NCBI RefSeq assembly: GCF_002878395.1
Contig: NC_061118.1
Location: 130,085,579 to 130,149,578, forward strand
Reading direction: 5' to 3'
Length of the DNA: 64,000 nucleotides
DNA from: Capsicum annuum
Taxonomy: Eukaryota > Streptophyta > Magnoliopsida > Solanales > Solanaceae
Shown here: positions 31,985 through 43,484 of the stretch, in pieces
How positions within the stretch are numbered: the first letter of the stretch is position 1
Layout of the letters: each line of letters starts with the position of its first letter
The notes under the pieces: generated by a model
The model's database searches: none
What the model saw: only the letters and a program-made list of their open reading frames with translations
Told to the model about the DNA's origin: nothing
Translations under genes and position numbers: made by a program

Positions 31985-33985
31985 AAAGCCTCTAACTAAT
32001 TAAAGAGTTGATGAGATAGGCCCCCAACTAACTCCGATTGACTGAACATAATAAAATACTAAAGTACTAAATGAGAGATAATATTTACTCAACGGATGAG
32101 GACTCACCACAATGAATGTTGGGTAATGTTGGTTGTCTAACTGCGATCGAAAAATTGAGCTTCCAAACCTATGATATAAGACATCATAGTGTAAAGAAGA
32201 GCATGTAGTCAGTGATTTTAATATACTGGTATATGAGATTAGATCTGGCTGAAATGCATAGGGTATTATGTATATGAGATAAGAACTAACTGAATAACAT
32301 AAAATAAATAAGCATGAATGCATGAAAACTGTAATATCTGAGAATGCAATACAAAGAATATACATATTTTTGAAATAATCTATAAACTGAAAGACTTGAA
32401 TCTGTATAACTGAATAACTGTAAATATGTATGCTTTGGTCAAGCAAACCTGATCTGAATAAACACTGAATATTGTACTAAGACTATGAGAGGTATCATCT
32501 TATCAACATACCCCAATCTGAGCTAATCGTAGTCCAACCTCTAACCTTAGTTGAAAGGGTGTCAGTACCATGCCATGGGTGCTAACACTGGCTATGTGGA
32601 TCTACTAAACTGGTGTCCCAAAGGACTAATGAGTCACCCTCAATAGGAAGGTGCTCTAATAAGATATATGTCACCCTTAACTGAAAGGTAAACACCTTGT
32701 CAACTCTCAAATGATAGGTAGACATCTTTAACCTACACTGGCTACGTAGTTCTGTAACTCAAGGATTACTACTAAGGGTCACACCCTCTACTTCTATGTG
32801 AGCCCCCATCCCTGGGTTTAATTGGTGGTAAATCCTACTCCTAACTGAACTAACACTGTAACTGAACTGTACTATGTTTGACTAAACATGATTTTGTAAC
32901 TTTTAGTGCTCATCATGATTACATCAGCTGAATAAGTAATAGAGTTTGTGTTATGAATACCCGATACCATAGAGTTTTTACATGAATTCAAATTATTTCA
33001 GTAATGATTCAGTTCAACTACGAACTCTATTACTTTTTCAGTTATATAATCATGATGAGCACTAAAAGTTACAAAATCATAGTTAAGCTTAGTATAGTTC
33101 AGTTCCAGTGTCAGTTTAGTTGGGAGTAGGATATAGCACCGAGCGAACCTAGGAATGGAGGGTCACCTAGCAGTAGAGAAAGTGACCCTTTGTATCAATC
33201 CTCGAGTTACAGAACTACGTAGCCAGCGTAAGTTAGGGATGACAAGGTATTTACCTACCAGTTGAGCATGACACATATCTCAATAGAGCTCCTGTCAGTT
33301 GAGGGTGACTAATTAGTCCTTTGGGACACCAGTTTAGTGGATCCACACAACCAATGTTAGCACTCGTGGCACGGTACTATTACCCTTCCAACTAGGGTTA
33401 TAGGTTAGACCCTGATAAGCTTAGATCGATGCATGTCAGTTAGATGATATTTCCCACGGTCTCAGTACAATATTCAGTGTATATTCAGTTCAGATTACTT
33501 GACCAAAGCATACAGATTTACGTTATTTAGTTATACTGATTTCAGTCATTCAGTTTATAGATTATTTCAGAAATATGTATATGCTTGGTGTTGAATTCTC
33601 AGATATTACAGTTTTCATGCATTCATGATCAATTATTTCATGTTGTTCAGTTAGTCCTTATCTCATGTGCGAAGTACCCCATGATTTCAGCCAGACTTTA
33701 TCTCATATACCAGTACATTTAAAGTACTAACCGCATACTCCTCATTTTGCTATGTTGTCTTATAACATAGGTTTGGAGGCTCTATTTCTCAACCGTTCCT
33801 AGACAGCTCAGTGTACCCAGCAGTAAAAGTGCAGATTCCTCATCCATCGAGGACATGATTGCTTATTCTAGTTAATTTAGTAGTTCATTTTATTTAGTAA
33901 GTCAGAGTTAGTTGAGGTCTTATTCCATTGACTCCTTAGTCAGTTAGAGGCTTTTCAGACAAACAGTTAGACAGTCAGTCAGTTA
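31953..33985. repeat. ~1-kb-arm inverted repeat (LTR palindrome)
   Basis: The left arm 31953-32950 is the reverse complement of the right arm 33021-33985, with moderate divergence and a ~70-bp spacer (32951-33020). Clear anchor pairs are GTAACTTTTAGTGCTCATCA (32907) with TGATGAGCACTAAAAGTTAC (33052), and CTGAAAAGCCTCTAAC (31982) with GTTAGAGGCTTTTCAG (33944). Both arms are internal pieces of the same Tekay LTR family as the 3' LTR at 39193-41475. A transcript through it would fold into a long hairpin. Confidence 0.85.
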
Positions 33986-34189
33986 TTTTCATCTTTTATC
34001 AGTTATTTCAGACATAACAATATTACGTATTTTAGTTTTTTAGTATTTATCAACTTATCTTCCATATATATTATATCAGTGCCATTTTATTCAATGATCA
34101 CAGTAGGTACCATCTCATGGGTTAGCTTGTTGTCACTTATGATTGTAAGCACCGTTGTTGCAGCTAGGGGGTAGCCTCGGGTCATGATA
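32951..34189 (+). repeat. partial 5' LTR of the Tekay element
   Basis: This matches 3' LTR positions from about 40245 to 41475, ending CTCGGGTCATGATA just before the primer-binding site. The first ~1.05 kb of the LTR is absent; the break coincides with the palindrome centre. Confidence 0.8.
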
Positions 34190-34194
34190 AAACT

Positions 34195-34207
34195 TGGTAT
34201 CAGAGCC
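34195..34207 (+). other. primer-binding site, tRNA-iMet
   Basis: TGGTATCAGAGCC follows the 5' LTR end after a short spacer and marks the start of the internal region. Confidence 0.9.
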
Positions 34208-34410
34208 TAAGGTTTTACAATGTCGTAGGGTATTTAAATCCGCATTGAGTAGAGTCTTATGCATGGGTGTGAATCATGCCACACTTATGGAAAAAGGCTA
34301 CAAGATATTTTAGGTAAAGTTTCCCTTCTTTCAGTATTTAAGTCATGTGAAAGAGCATGATCTCTATTTAAAATCTCTTTCTAACTTATCCTTCATTCTA
34401 TTTGTAGACC

Positions 34411-35570
34411 ATGCCTCCTAGAAAAAATGACGGAAGAAGAAATGGGGACCATCCCGCACCTCCACCGGTTCCGGAAGATCCCTTGAATGAACATGTCTCT
34501 CATGCCAAGTTTAGAGTTACTTTTACTACCTTAGCCCATTCAGTAGCTTCTCAGAACAATCAGCGAGATATTTTCCCAGCCAATCTAGTGGCAAATACAG
34601 TTGCAGCTAAGATTTGAGATTTTACTAGAATGAGTCCCCCATTATTTTCGGGATCCAAGTCTGAATAGGATCCGCAGGAGTTTCTTAATATGGTTCAGAA
34701 AGTGGTAGATATTATGGTCATCACTTTGAGTGAGAGTGTAAATTTTGCTACATATCAATTGCAGGATGTAGCTCACATCTATTTTAAACAGTGGAAAGAG
34801 AACTATGGTATTGATGCAGGGCCTGTTGAGTGGGAGGAGTTTTCCATAGCTTTTCTAGACAGGTTCTTCCCATTAGAGTTGAGGGAGGCTAAGATTTAGG
34901 AGTTTATTAATTTGAAGTAGGGCAACATGAGTGTGAAGGAGTACTCACTTAAGTTTACTCAGTTGGTGAGGTATGCTCCTAATGTAGTGGCTGACAACAG
35001 GTCCAGAATAAGTAAGTACGTGTCTAGTATAGCTGATAGTATAGTTAAGAGGTGTAGGACTGCCATGTTTAGTAAGGATATGGACTTATCTTGACTTATG
35101 GTTCACGCTCAGCAAATTGAGGAATAGAATCTTAAGGAGAAAGAGAGAGAGAACAAGAGGGCTAGAACATATAGTTTTAACTTTTCCCAGCCAAGGTCGG
35201 ATGGTGGTAACCATTATCAGTTTTGCCAATGCCTAAGTTCTGGAAAGATAGTTGAGATAGAGTGCCAGACACTAAGTCCCAGAGTAGTGTGAATAGTGGT
35301 TGTACTAATCCACTCTGCAAAAAATATGGCATGCATCATTAGGGTGTGTGTAGAGATGCAGTAATGAGTGTTTTGGATATGGAAAGCCAGGCCACAGAGT
35401 CAGAGATTGCCCAAAGGCTAGTCAGAAGGGTTAGTCCAACCGTCCTCCAGTTCCAGTCGGTCGCCCAACTCAACAGGGTACCACTTCCAGTGCAACCAAT
35501 AAACAATGTCAGAATAGATTGTAGGCCCTCCAGACCTGGAGAGATCAGGAAAGTTCTCCTGATGTAGTAA
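34411..35570 (+). pseudogene. Tekay gag relic
   Basis: This codes for the capsid/nucleocapsid precursor. It starts at ATG 34411 (MPPRKNDGRRNG) and stays in one frame to about 35190 apart from stop codons. Visible blocks are DPQEFLNMVQKVVDIM, VEWEEFSIAFLDRFFPLELR and MSVKEYSLKFTQLVRYAP. Six in-frame stops occur, four TAG and two TGA, mostly where the family has Gln or Arg, which points to C-to-T changes. At about 35369 the zinc knuckle reads CFGYGKPGHRVRDC, with the second cysteine replaced by tyrosine, after a frame change. Confidence 0.85.
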
Positions 35571-35574
35571 CGGG

Positions 35575-37440
35575 TACGTTGTAGGTCTTTCATCTACATG
35601 TTTATGCTTTATTAGACCTCGGAGCTTCACTCTTCTTTGTAACCCCCTATATAGCAGTCAATTTTAGTGCCAGTCCCAAATCTTTAGTAGAACCTTTCTC
35701 AGTGTCTACCTAGTGGGTAAATCTATTATAGCCATACAGGTATACAGTAATTGCCTAGTTACAGTATCTTAGAAAGTTACTAAGTTGATCTTATGGAGTT
35801 AGAGATGACTAATTTTGATATCATTCTCAACATGAATTAGCTCCACTCATGCTATGCCTCAGTTGATTACAAAAATAGAGTCGTTCAATTTTAGTTTCCC
35901 AATGAATCAGTCATTGAATATAGGGGTAGTACCTCTGTGCTTAGGGGTCAGATTATTTCTTACCTTAAGGCAAGAAAAATGATATCTAAAGAGTATGTTT
36001 ACCATCTTGTAGAGTCAAGAACTCTAGTTATGAGACTCCAAGTTTTGAGTCAGTTTCAATAGTAGGGGAATTTCCAGATATGTTCCCTGAAGACCTTCTC
36101 AGAGTTTCTCCTATAAGGGAAATTGACTTTGGAATAGATCTCCTTCTAGATACCCAGCCTATCTCTATTCTTCCATATAGAATGGCTTTAGCTGAGCTTA
36201 GGGAATTGAAAAAATAGTTGAAGTATCTTTTATATAAGGGATTAATCCGATCCAGTGTTTCCCATGGGGCACTTCAGTCTTGTTCGTGCTTAAGAAAGAT
36301 GGTTATATCAGAATGTGTATCGATTATCATCAGTTGAACAAAGTCACAATTAAGAATAAGTATCCACTCTCCAAGATTGATGACTTGTTTGACCAACTTC
36401 AGTGTGCTAGTTACTTCTCTAAGATAGACCTCAGATCCAGCTATTATCAGCTCAGAGTCAGAGAATATGATATTCAAAAGACAACTTTTAGAAATTGGTA
36501 TGGTCACTTTGAATTTCTAGTTATGTCCTTTGGACTAACGAATGCCCCTACAGATTTCATGAACTTGATGAATAGAGTGTTCAAGCAGTACTTGGATATG
36601 TTCATTATAGTCTTCATTGATGATATTGTTGTCTATTCTCCTTGTGAAAATAATCATGTAGACCATGTGAGAATTGTATTGTAAACCCTTAGAGCTCATT
36701 AGTTGTTCACCAAGTTTATTAAGTACGAGTTTTGGATAAGATTAGTAGCTTTACTTTGCCATATTATTTTCGATGATGGCATCCGAGTTGATTCTTAAAA
36801 GATCAAAGTAGTGAGAAACTGGCCCAGACCCATCTCCCCATTAGATATCAGGAGTTTCTTGGGTTTAGCTGCCTATGGCAAATAGTTTGTTGAAGGGTTT
36901 TCTTCTAGTGCATCCCCTAGTCTCGATTGACTCTGAAGAAAATTAAATTTCAGTAGTCAGATTCATATGAGAAGAGTTTTCAAGAGTTGAAGACTCGGCT
37001 CACTTCAACCCCTATCTTGACTTTGCCAGATAGTTTAGATGGGCTTTTAGTTTACCGTGATACTTCCAGAGTTGGTCTTGGTTCTGTTTTGATACAGAGA
37101 GCTAAAGTCATAGCCTATGCCTATAGACAGCTTAAACCCCATGAAAATAATTATCCTACCCATAATCTTGAGTTGGCAGCTATTATTTTTGTCATGAAAA
37201 TTTAAATGCATTATCATTATGGGGTGTGTTCAAGAATCACCAATGTTTATAGTATGTGTTCTGGGAGAAAGATTTGATTTTTGTCAGAGAAGGTGGCTTG
37301 AGTTGTTGAAAGATTATGATATGAGTGTGTTGTATCATCTGGGCAAGGCCAATGTAGTGGAAGATGCCCTTAGTAGATTGCCTATGGGTAGTGTTGTACA
37401 TGTTGAGGAGGATAAGAAGAATTTAGTCTGAGAGATTCAT
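35575..37440 (+). pseudogene. Tekay protease, RT and RNase H relic
   Basis: The protease shows LLDLGASLFFVTPY (35609-35650) where the lineage has DPGAS; the Asp remains. After a degraded stretch, RT begins near 36050 with [10 protein letters not shown] and [14 protein letters not shown]. The main open frame at 36280-36684 has [31 protein letters not shown] and the catalytic [10 protein letters not shown] (Asp pair near 36619). RNase H follows: 36987-37205 (FVYRD-type block as [16 protein letters not shown], then [12 protein letters not shown]) and 37219-37431 ending KANVVEDALSR. Stops and frameshifts separate the parts, so no enzyme can be made. Confidence 0.88.
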
Positions 37441-37679
37441 CAGCTTGCCATATTATGTGTTCGGTTAGTTGACTCAGCTGAAGGCAGTATATGGTTTTAG
37501 AATGGTTTAGAATCTTCATTGGTTGCTATGGTAAAATAAAAGCAAGGGATAGATCCCAGTCTGACTAAGTTAAAAGAATCAGTCAGAGATCAGAAAGTAT
37601 AGGTTTTCTCTCAAGGGGGAGATACTGTGTCGCATTATCAGGGTAGGTTATGTGTTACATGTGTTGATAATTTGAGGTA

Positions 37680-38960
37680 GCGAATTTTAGTAGAAATGCA
37701 TGTAATGGGATATTCCATTCATCCAAGAGACACCAAGATGTACCGTAACTTACAGGAAATCTATTGGTGGAATGGTATGAAGAAGGCTATTGTAGAGTTT
37801 GTGGCTAAGTGTTCAAATTGTCAGCAAGTTAAAGTTGAGCACCAGAGGCCTAGTGGTACTTTACAGGATTCCAGTATCCCCACTTGAAAGTAGAAAGCGG
37901 CGAACATAGATTTTGTGATGGGTTTGCCTCGTGCACGTCGTCAGCATAATTCAATATGGGTCATTATAGATAGAATGACCAAATCATCTCATTTCATGCC
38001 AGTTCATACTTCTTACTTAGTTGAGAACTATGCAAGGCTTTATGTTAGAAAGGTTTTTAAGTTGCATGGGATTCTGTTGTCTATCATATCAGAGAGAGGT
38101 ACTCAGTTTACCTTTCACTTTTGGAAGGCTTTTCAAAAGGGTCTTGGTACCCAAGTTCACCTCAGTACAACTTTTCACCCTCAGATAGATGGTCAGGTAG
38201 AGAGGACTATTCAAACCTTAGAAGACATGTTGAGAGCATGTGTTATTGATTTTAAAGGTAGTTAGGATGGCCATTTACCTTTAATTGAGTTTGCTTATAA
38301 TAACAATTATCACTCCAGTATTCAGATGGTTCTATTTGAGGCTCTCTATTGGAGATGATGTAGGTATCCTATTGGTTAGTTTAAAGTAGGTAAGGCTACT
38401 TTGATAGGTCCAGATTCAGTGTTTGATGCGATAAAGAAAGTTCAGTTGATTAGAAAAAGGCTGAAGACAACCCAAAGCCATCAGAAATCTTTTGCAGATG
38501 TGAGAAGAAGAGACCTTGAGTTTGATGTTGGTAATCTAGTCTATTTGAAAATCTCACCCATGAAGGAAGTGAAGATAGTTGGCAAGAAGGGAAAACTCAG
38601 TCCTCGATATGTTAGTTCTTATAGAATCTTGAACCATTTTAAAAAGGTAGCTTAGGAGCTAGAGTTGCCTACATATTTGTCATTCGTGTATTCAGTATTT
38701 CATATTGTTTTGCTAAAGAAATGTATTGGCGATTCAGCTATTGTTATTCCTTTAGAAAGTGCAGGTGTTCAGGATAGCCTTTCTTTTGAAGAAGTCCCAA
38801 TTGAAATCCTAGACCGTCAGATTCGTAGGCTAAGGAATAAAGAAGTTCCCTTGGTTAAAGTTCTAGGCAGAATTAGTCCGTTGAGGGAGATACTTGGGAA
38901 GCAGAAGAAGATATACATACCAAGTATCCTCATCTTTTCTCTACAAACTAAGACTCAGCT
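37680..38960 (+). pseudogene. Tekay integrase and chromodomain relic
   Basis: The zinc-binding region reads HPRDTKMYRNL and CSNCQQVK (37725-37840), keeping HHCC-like spacing. The catalytic core shows NIDFVMGLP (first Asp), SERGTQFT (second Asp now Glu) and HPQIDGQVERTIQTLEDML (Glu kept). The C-terminal part has DVGNLVYLKISPMK and GKLSPRYVSSYRIL. At 38800-38940 a chromodomain-like tail is present: EILDRQIRRLRNKEVPLVKV, then in a shifted frame TWEAEEDIHTKYPHLF. A one-base frame change splits this tail. Chromodomains direct such elements to heterochromatin. Confidence 0.86.
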
Positions 38961-39180
38961 TGAGGTAACAGTTTTTCTTAGATTGACTCTTTCCCATTAT
39001 CAATTCCAGCTATACAATCATTCTAATATCATTATTCACAAAATCAGTTCAGTTCATGTATCATGTTTCAGACTCAGTTATGTATTCATATCCTCAGTCA
39101 TGGATGTTTAGTATTTGATCTTAGTTGCCTTAGTATAGTACTCTCATCTAACCAGTCTCATTCGAGTATGAATGTTCCCA

Positions 39181-39189
39181 AAGGGGAGA
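39181..39189 (+). other. polypurine tract
   Basis: AAGGGGAGA lies just upstream of the 3' LTR start and would prime plus-strand synthesis. Confidence 0.75.
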
Positions 39190-39192
39190 TAT

Positions 39193-41475
39193 TATAATAC
39201 CCCATACTATTCTTAGCTCTGTTAAGCTTTCAGTTGGATGCATAAGGGGATTAAGGCCTAAAAATTTCACTAAGTGTTGGTGACTTAGTAATTTTCAAGA
39301 CCCCTAAACTTTAAGGATTTTATTTTTGGTCTTTACTACCCTGAGATGTTGGTTTCTGAGTTGATTCATGTTCAAGGATGTAAGAAGCATGTTTTAGAGA
39401 AGTTTTTGATTTTTCAGAAAAGGTTTGGGGCATTTTTGGATCACACAACCAGAGGGTCATCGCAATAAGGCTGCGGCATGGCAATAGTCCCAAACTCATG
39501 TTTACTGCATCGCGGTGAGGGAATTCCACGATCGCAATAAGACCACATCGTGGTGACGTTGTTGCATCCAATTTTTGATTTAAATAGTTGAGGGGAAATT
39601 AGGTTTTTTCCCCCTCAACCCAACCATTTATAACATGACTTGGCATCAGCATAATTTTTCCCTTTTTCTCCAATTTTCATCTCAAGAAAACCCTCTCTTT
39701 CCCCTCAAGAACAAGAATTCAATTCTTTTCTCCCCAAGAAATCATTAATTCAAGTTCCCCTAGTTCAAGAACCTTCAAGAAAGCATCAAGATTAGTGTTT
39801 TCCATTCAAGTTAAGAAGCTTAAGGTATGTGGGGTGTTCTTTTATGAGTCATTTTATCCATGGAGTCCAAAACTCTTTTTTCAATTAAAGAATGGATTTT
39901 TATACTATTATGGCATTTACTATTACTTAAGATGGGTTTAATTCATGTTTTCATGGTGATTTTAACTCAAGTCAACCCATGTATGATTGTATGCAAGATT
40001 TTGAATTCCTCATGCTACGAATTTGAGTCTCCCATTCTTTATTCAAGTGAATTCCATGTTAAATCTGCAATTTATGATTCTAGTCATATAATCATGTTGT
40101 TTCCCCTATTTAAAGTATTCCCATGTTTAAATTCACAATCCCCACATGTTTGATGTAATGTCTATGCTTATGGGTTTTGAACCATGATCCTTTACTATAG
40201 TTTTTAAGCTTGTTATTGCATCCAGTGATCATTTAGTGCTGGTGGGTAATGAATACCGGATACCTAAGAGTTTGTGCACGAATTCAGATTATTTCAGTAA
40301 TGATTCAGTTAAATCACGAACTTTATTACTTATTCAGTTGATGTAATCATGATGAGTACTAGAACTTACGAAATCATGTTTAGTCAAAGTTAGTACAGTT
40401 CAGTTCCAGTGTCAGTTCAGTTGGGAGTAGGATTTAACACCGAGCAAACTCAGGGATGGGAGATCACCTGGAAGTAGAGGTGGGACCATTAGTAGAAATC
40501 CCTGAGTTATAGAACTACATAGATATCATAGGTTAGATATGTCTACCTATAAATTGAGGGTTGGCAAAGTGTTTACCTTCCAGTTAAGGGTGACATATAT
40601 CTCATTAGAGCGCCTTCCAATTGAGGGTGACTCATTAGTCCTTCGGGACACCAGTTTAGTGGATCCACACAGCTAGTGTTAGTACCCATGGCACGGTACT
40701 GACACCCTTCTAACTGTGGTTACAGGGTGGACCCTGATTAGCTCATATCGGGGCACGGTATTCAGTGTATATTTAGTTTAAGTTTCTTGACCAAAAATTT
40801 ACAGTTATTCAATTATATAAATTTCAGTTATTCAGTTTACAGATTATTTTAGAAATATATATGCCTGGTCTTGCATTCTCAGATATTATAGTTTTATGCA
40901 TTCATGCTCAGCTATTTCATGTTGTTCAGTTAGTCCTTATCTCATGTGCATAGTACCCCATGCATTCAACCAGACCTCATCTCATATACCAGTACATTCA
41001 AAGTACTGACCACATACTCTTATTTGCGCTATGTTTTCATATAACATAGGTTAAGAAGCTTAATTTCTCGATTGTTCCTAGATAGCTCAGCATACCCAGC
41101 AGCAGTAGTGGTGAGTCCTCATCCATCGAGGACATGATTTCTTATTCCAGTTATTTTATTTGTTCTTTATATTTAGTCATTCGGAGTTATTTGGGGGCTT
41201 GTCCTATCAACTCCTTAGTCAATTATAGGCTTTTCAAACAAACAGTTAGACAATCAGTTAGTTACTTTTAGTTTTATCAGTTATTTCAGACATGAAAGTA
41301 TTACGTATTTTAATATTTTAATTTTTCAATAGTTATTGGCTTATCTTCCGGATATGTTATATCAGTGCCATTTTATTCAGTGCTCACAGCAGGTAATAGC
41401 TCATGGGTTAGCTTGTGGTCACTTGTGACCATAAGTACCGTTGTCGTAGCTAGGGGGTAACCTCGGATTGTGAGA
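39193..41475 (+). repeat. 3' LTR of the Tekay element
   Basis: It starts TATAATACCCC (TG changed to TA) right after the polypurine tract and ends near CTCGGATTGTGAGA by alignment with the 5' LTR end. Length is about 2283 bp. The stretch 39455-39560 holds CpG-bearing repeated phrases (CATCGCAATAAG, CATCGCGGTGAGG, CGATCGCAATAAG). Confidence 0.82.
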
Positions 41476-41796
41476 ATGACGTGGTCTGCATGAGAACGGG
41501 AATAGGGCTATGACGTGGGCTTATCGCGATGACCCACTAGTTTTGTGATTCAAACATTCTCTATACCTCATCCGAAAAATCCAAAAAATTTTTGAGACAT
41601 ACTTCTTACATTCCTTAACATGACTTAACTCAAAAACCAATGTCTCAGGGTTGGAAAGACAAAAATAAAAATTGTCAAAGTTTAGAGGCCATAAAAATGA
41701 CTAAGTCCCCAACATTTAGTGCAAATTTCATGACTTAAGCCCCTTATGCATGGAACTAAGAGCTGAACCAAGCTAAGATTAGTATAGGGTATTACA
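41476..41796 (-). repeat. inverted fragment of a Tekay LTR start
   Basis: On the minus strand it begins TGTAATACCC at 41796 and runs through GGTCATCGCGATAAG. It aligns with 39193-39500 of the adjacent 3' LTR in the opposite direction, and it joins the 3' LTR end directly. With the inverted piece at 31953-32950 it can be read as the two ends of a single LTR that received the plus-strand element. Confidence 0.8.
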
Positions 41797-41936
41797 CTTT
41801 TAAAGAGAGCAAACATCAACAAATTATCTTGGCAGTTCCAAAGCTTGAAGGAGTCATAGTTGAACCTGTTCCTATACTTAGATTTAAGGAGTCTTAGACT
41901 TTATGTATTAGGTTGGTTCTAGAGTTGTGTTGTTCA
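41797..41936 (+). repeat. left flank of the Copia array (Tork-like LTR piece)
   Basis: Text such as TTAGACTTTATGTATTAGGT and GGTTCTAGAGTTGTGTTGTTCA continues in sense with the sequence to the right of the array (60398 onward). The array therefore appears to sit inside another LTR. The first ~80 bp are not recognised. Confidence 0.5.
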
Positions 41937-42951
41937 TGTTATCTTTTATGTATTCGGTTACAAGAATCTGTAAATAAGAAACACAAACTTCAACACTAGT
42001 TCAAGTCCAAGACAAGAACACTTATGAAGTTCTGTAACACCTTCAACACTATATTAAGTGTGCTAAGATTTAGAAAAGAGATGAAACAGAATTTATGACC
42101 AAGTCCTCCGAATTCATGGAGTTCCTTAGGATTAATTCCCCTCACTGTACCTGAGGTTTTGGAATCTTCCTCCCAGGATAAAATGGCCTTCAACTCGAAC
42201 AATAGCAGTACCTCAAATTGTTGGATTTAGCGAGCTCACTCAATGGTTTGATAGATCACACAGAAAGTTTTTCAAGACAAGAAGAGATTTTTTAATTCAG
42301 AAAATTCATACCTAAACCTATGGATTAAAGCAGGTTTATATAGCCAACATGTGTCTCTTTTGAAAAGTGGAAATGGTTCACTTAAAAGGTGTGACCTTTC
42401 TGGAAAATCCACGTCTATTCGTCCAAATAATGTGTCTTTTCCGAACAAGAATACCATTTCATGAATCAGGGCGTCATTTCATTGAGGGGTTGCATCCCTT
42501 TATTTCAGCATTGTACTGTTCCGAAACACTTTTGGAATATGTATGCATGCATATAAATGGAGTATCAAAACACAGAAAAAAGTTGCATTTTTCCCTTTGG
42601 TATTTTTGAACTGAATTTCTGAATTTCTGTCAAATAAACTTTGTCCAAAAAGATAGATCTCATCAATCGATCATTTGACAAATCCAAATCCAAATCCAAA
42701 TCCGAAGCCGAAGCCGAGCCAAGCGAACGACGATGAAAACGGTGTGAGGCATCTCTTATTTATTGCCACACTTACCATGTGGAGTAAGTGTTCCTTATTT
42801 TAAACACTCATAAGTTCTCTTCTTCCACCAATGTGGAAGAAAGAGTGAACTTTCCAATTTGAGAGTACACTTTCTAAATTGGTGTTTCCCTTCTCCACCA
42901 TTTTCCATCCATTTTTCATTCACACTTTTTTCATATACTTTGAACCCAACA
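41937..42951 (-). repeat. Copia array LTR 1 (outer 3' LTR)
   Basis: On the minus strand it begins TGTTGGGTTCAAAG and ends GATAACA. It follows the polypurine-like GTGGGGAAT (about 42952-42960). The TATA box (TATATAAA on the minus strand) is at 42335-42342. The upstream U3 holds an (AAATCC)n-type hexamer array at about 42680-42720. Length 1015 bp. Confidence 0.85.
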
Positions 42952-43484
42952 ATTCCCCACATGAATGGGAAATCACTATTTTTTCGTAAAATTTTGTTAG
43001 ACAAGTATGTGATCATCAAGCAAAGACTGATTGTATCTAGATAAGTGGGTTTCCCTTTGAAATTTTCATAGTGAACATGCATCGGATGGACTCGGTCAGT
43101 TGATAGATTTGATATTTCTGAATCATCGAGTTTTAGTGTATAACTAGACAACACATATCACACAACCAACCTTTTACTTTTTTGGTTCTCACGGTTTTGT
43201 TCTTTTCATCCATGAACACGTCCTGGTTTTATGAGAGCTTAGAGAATAGGCCTTTACTACATTCTCTTTAAAGTGGATTCTACTTCGTCCCCACAGAGGT
43301 GATTTCTAAATGTTCAATCCTATAGATTAAATTATTTGGTCTTATCCTTAGAGCTTAAGTCTTATTCTTATTTACAGAATGTTGTCTACATCATGAGAAT
43401 AGGTTGGGTAATTGACAATGTTGAACCTGTTAGACACAACTTTGTTTGATCTCCTTGAACCTAGATCTTGGGATCTCCAGTCTG

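Larger units (their letters stand above)
32951..41475 (+). mobile_element. Tekay/Del-type chromovirus (Ty3/gypsy), degraded
   Basis: The order is a partial 5' LTR, primer-binding site (34195), gag, protease, RT, RNase H, integrase, a chromodomain-like tail, a polypurine tract (39181) and a complete 3' LTR. The chromodomain and the ~2.3-kb LTR place it with plant Tekay/Del chromoviruses. The 5' LTR lacks about its first 1.05 kb, replaced by an inverted LTR piece. Every coding domain has stops or frameshifts. Confidence 0.85.

Noticed and set aside
32000..32446. 148-codon minus-strand frame
   Set aside because: It lies wholly within the inverted Tekay LTR fragment, and the LTR family explains the sequence; hydrophobic content follows from the AT-rich composition.
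31953..41796. An endogenous pararetrovirus
   Set aside because: Gene order with integrase and chromodomain plus LTRs, a primer site and a polypurine tract marks a Ty3/gypsy LTR element; no movement protein or coat protein of a caulimovirus is seen.
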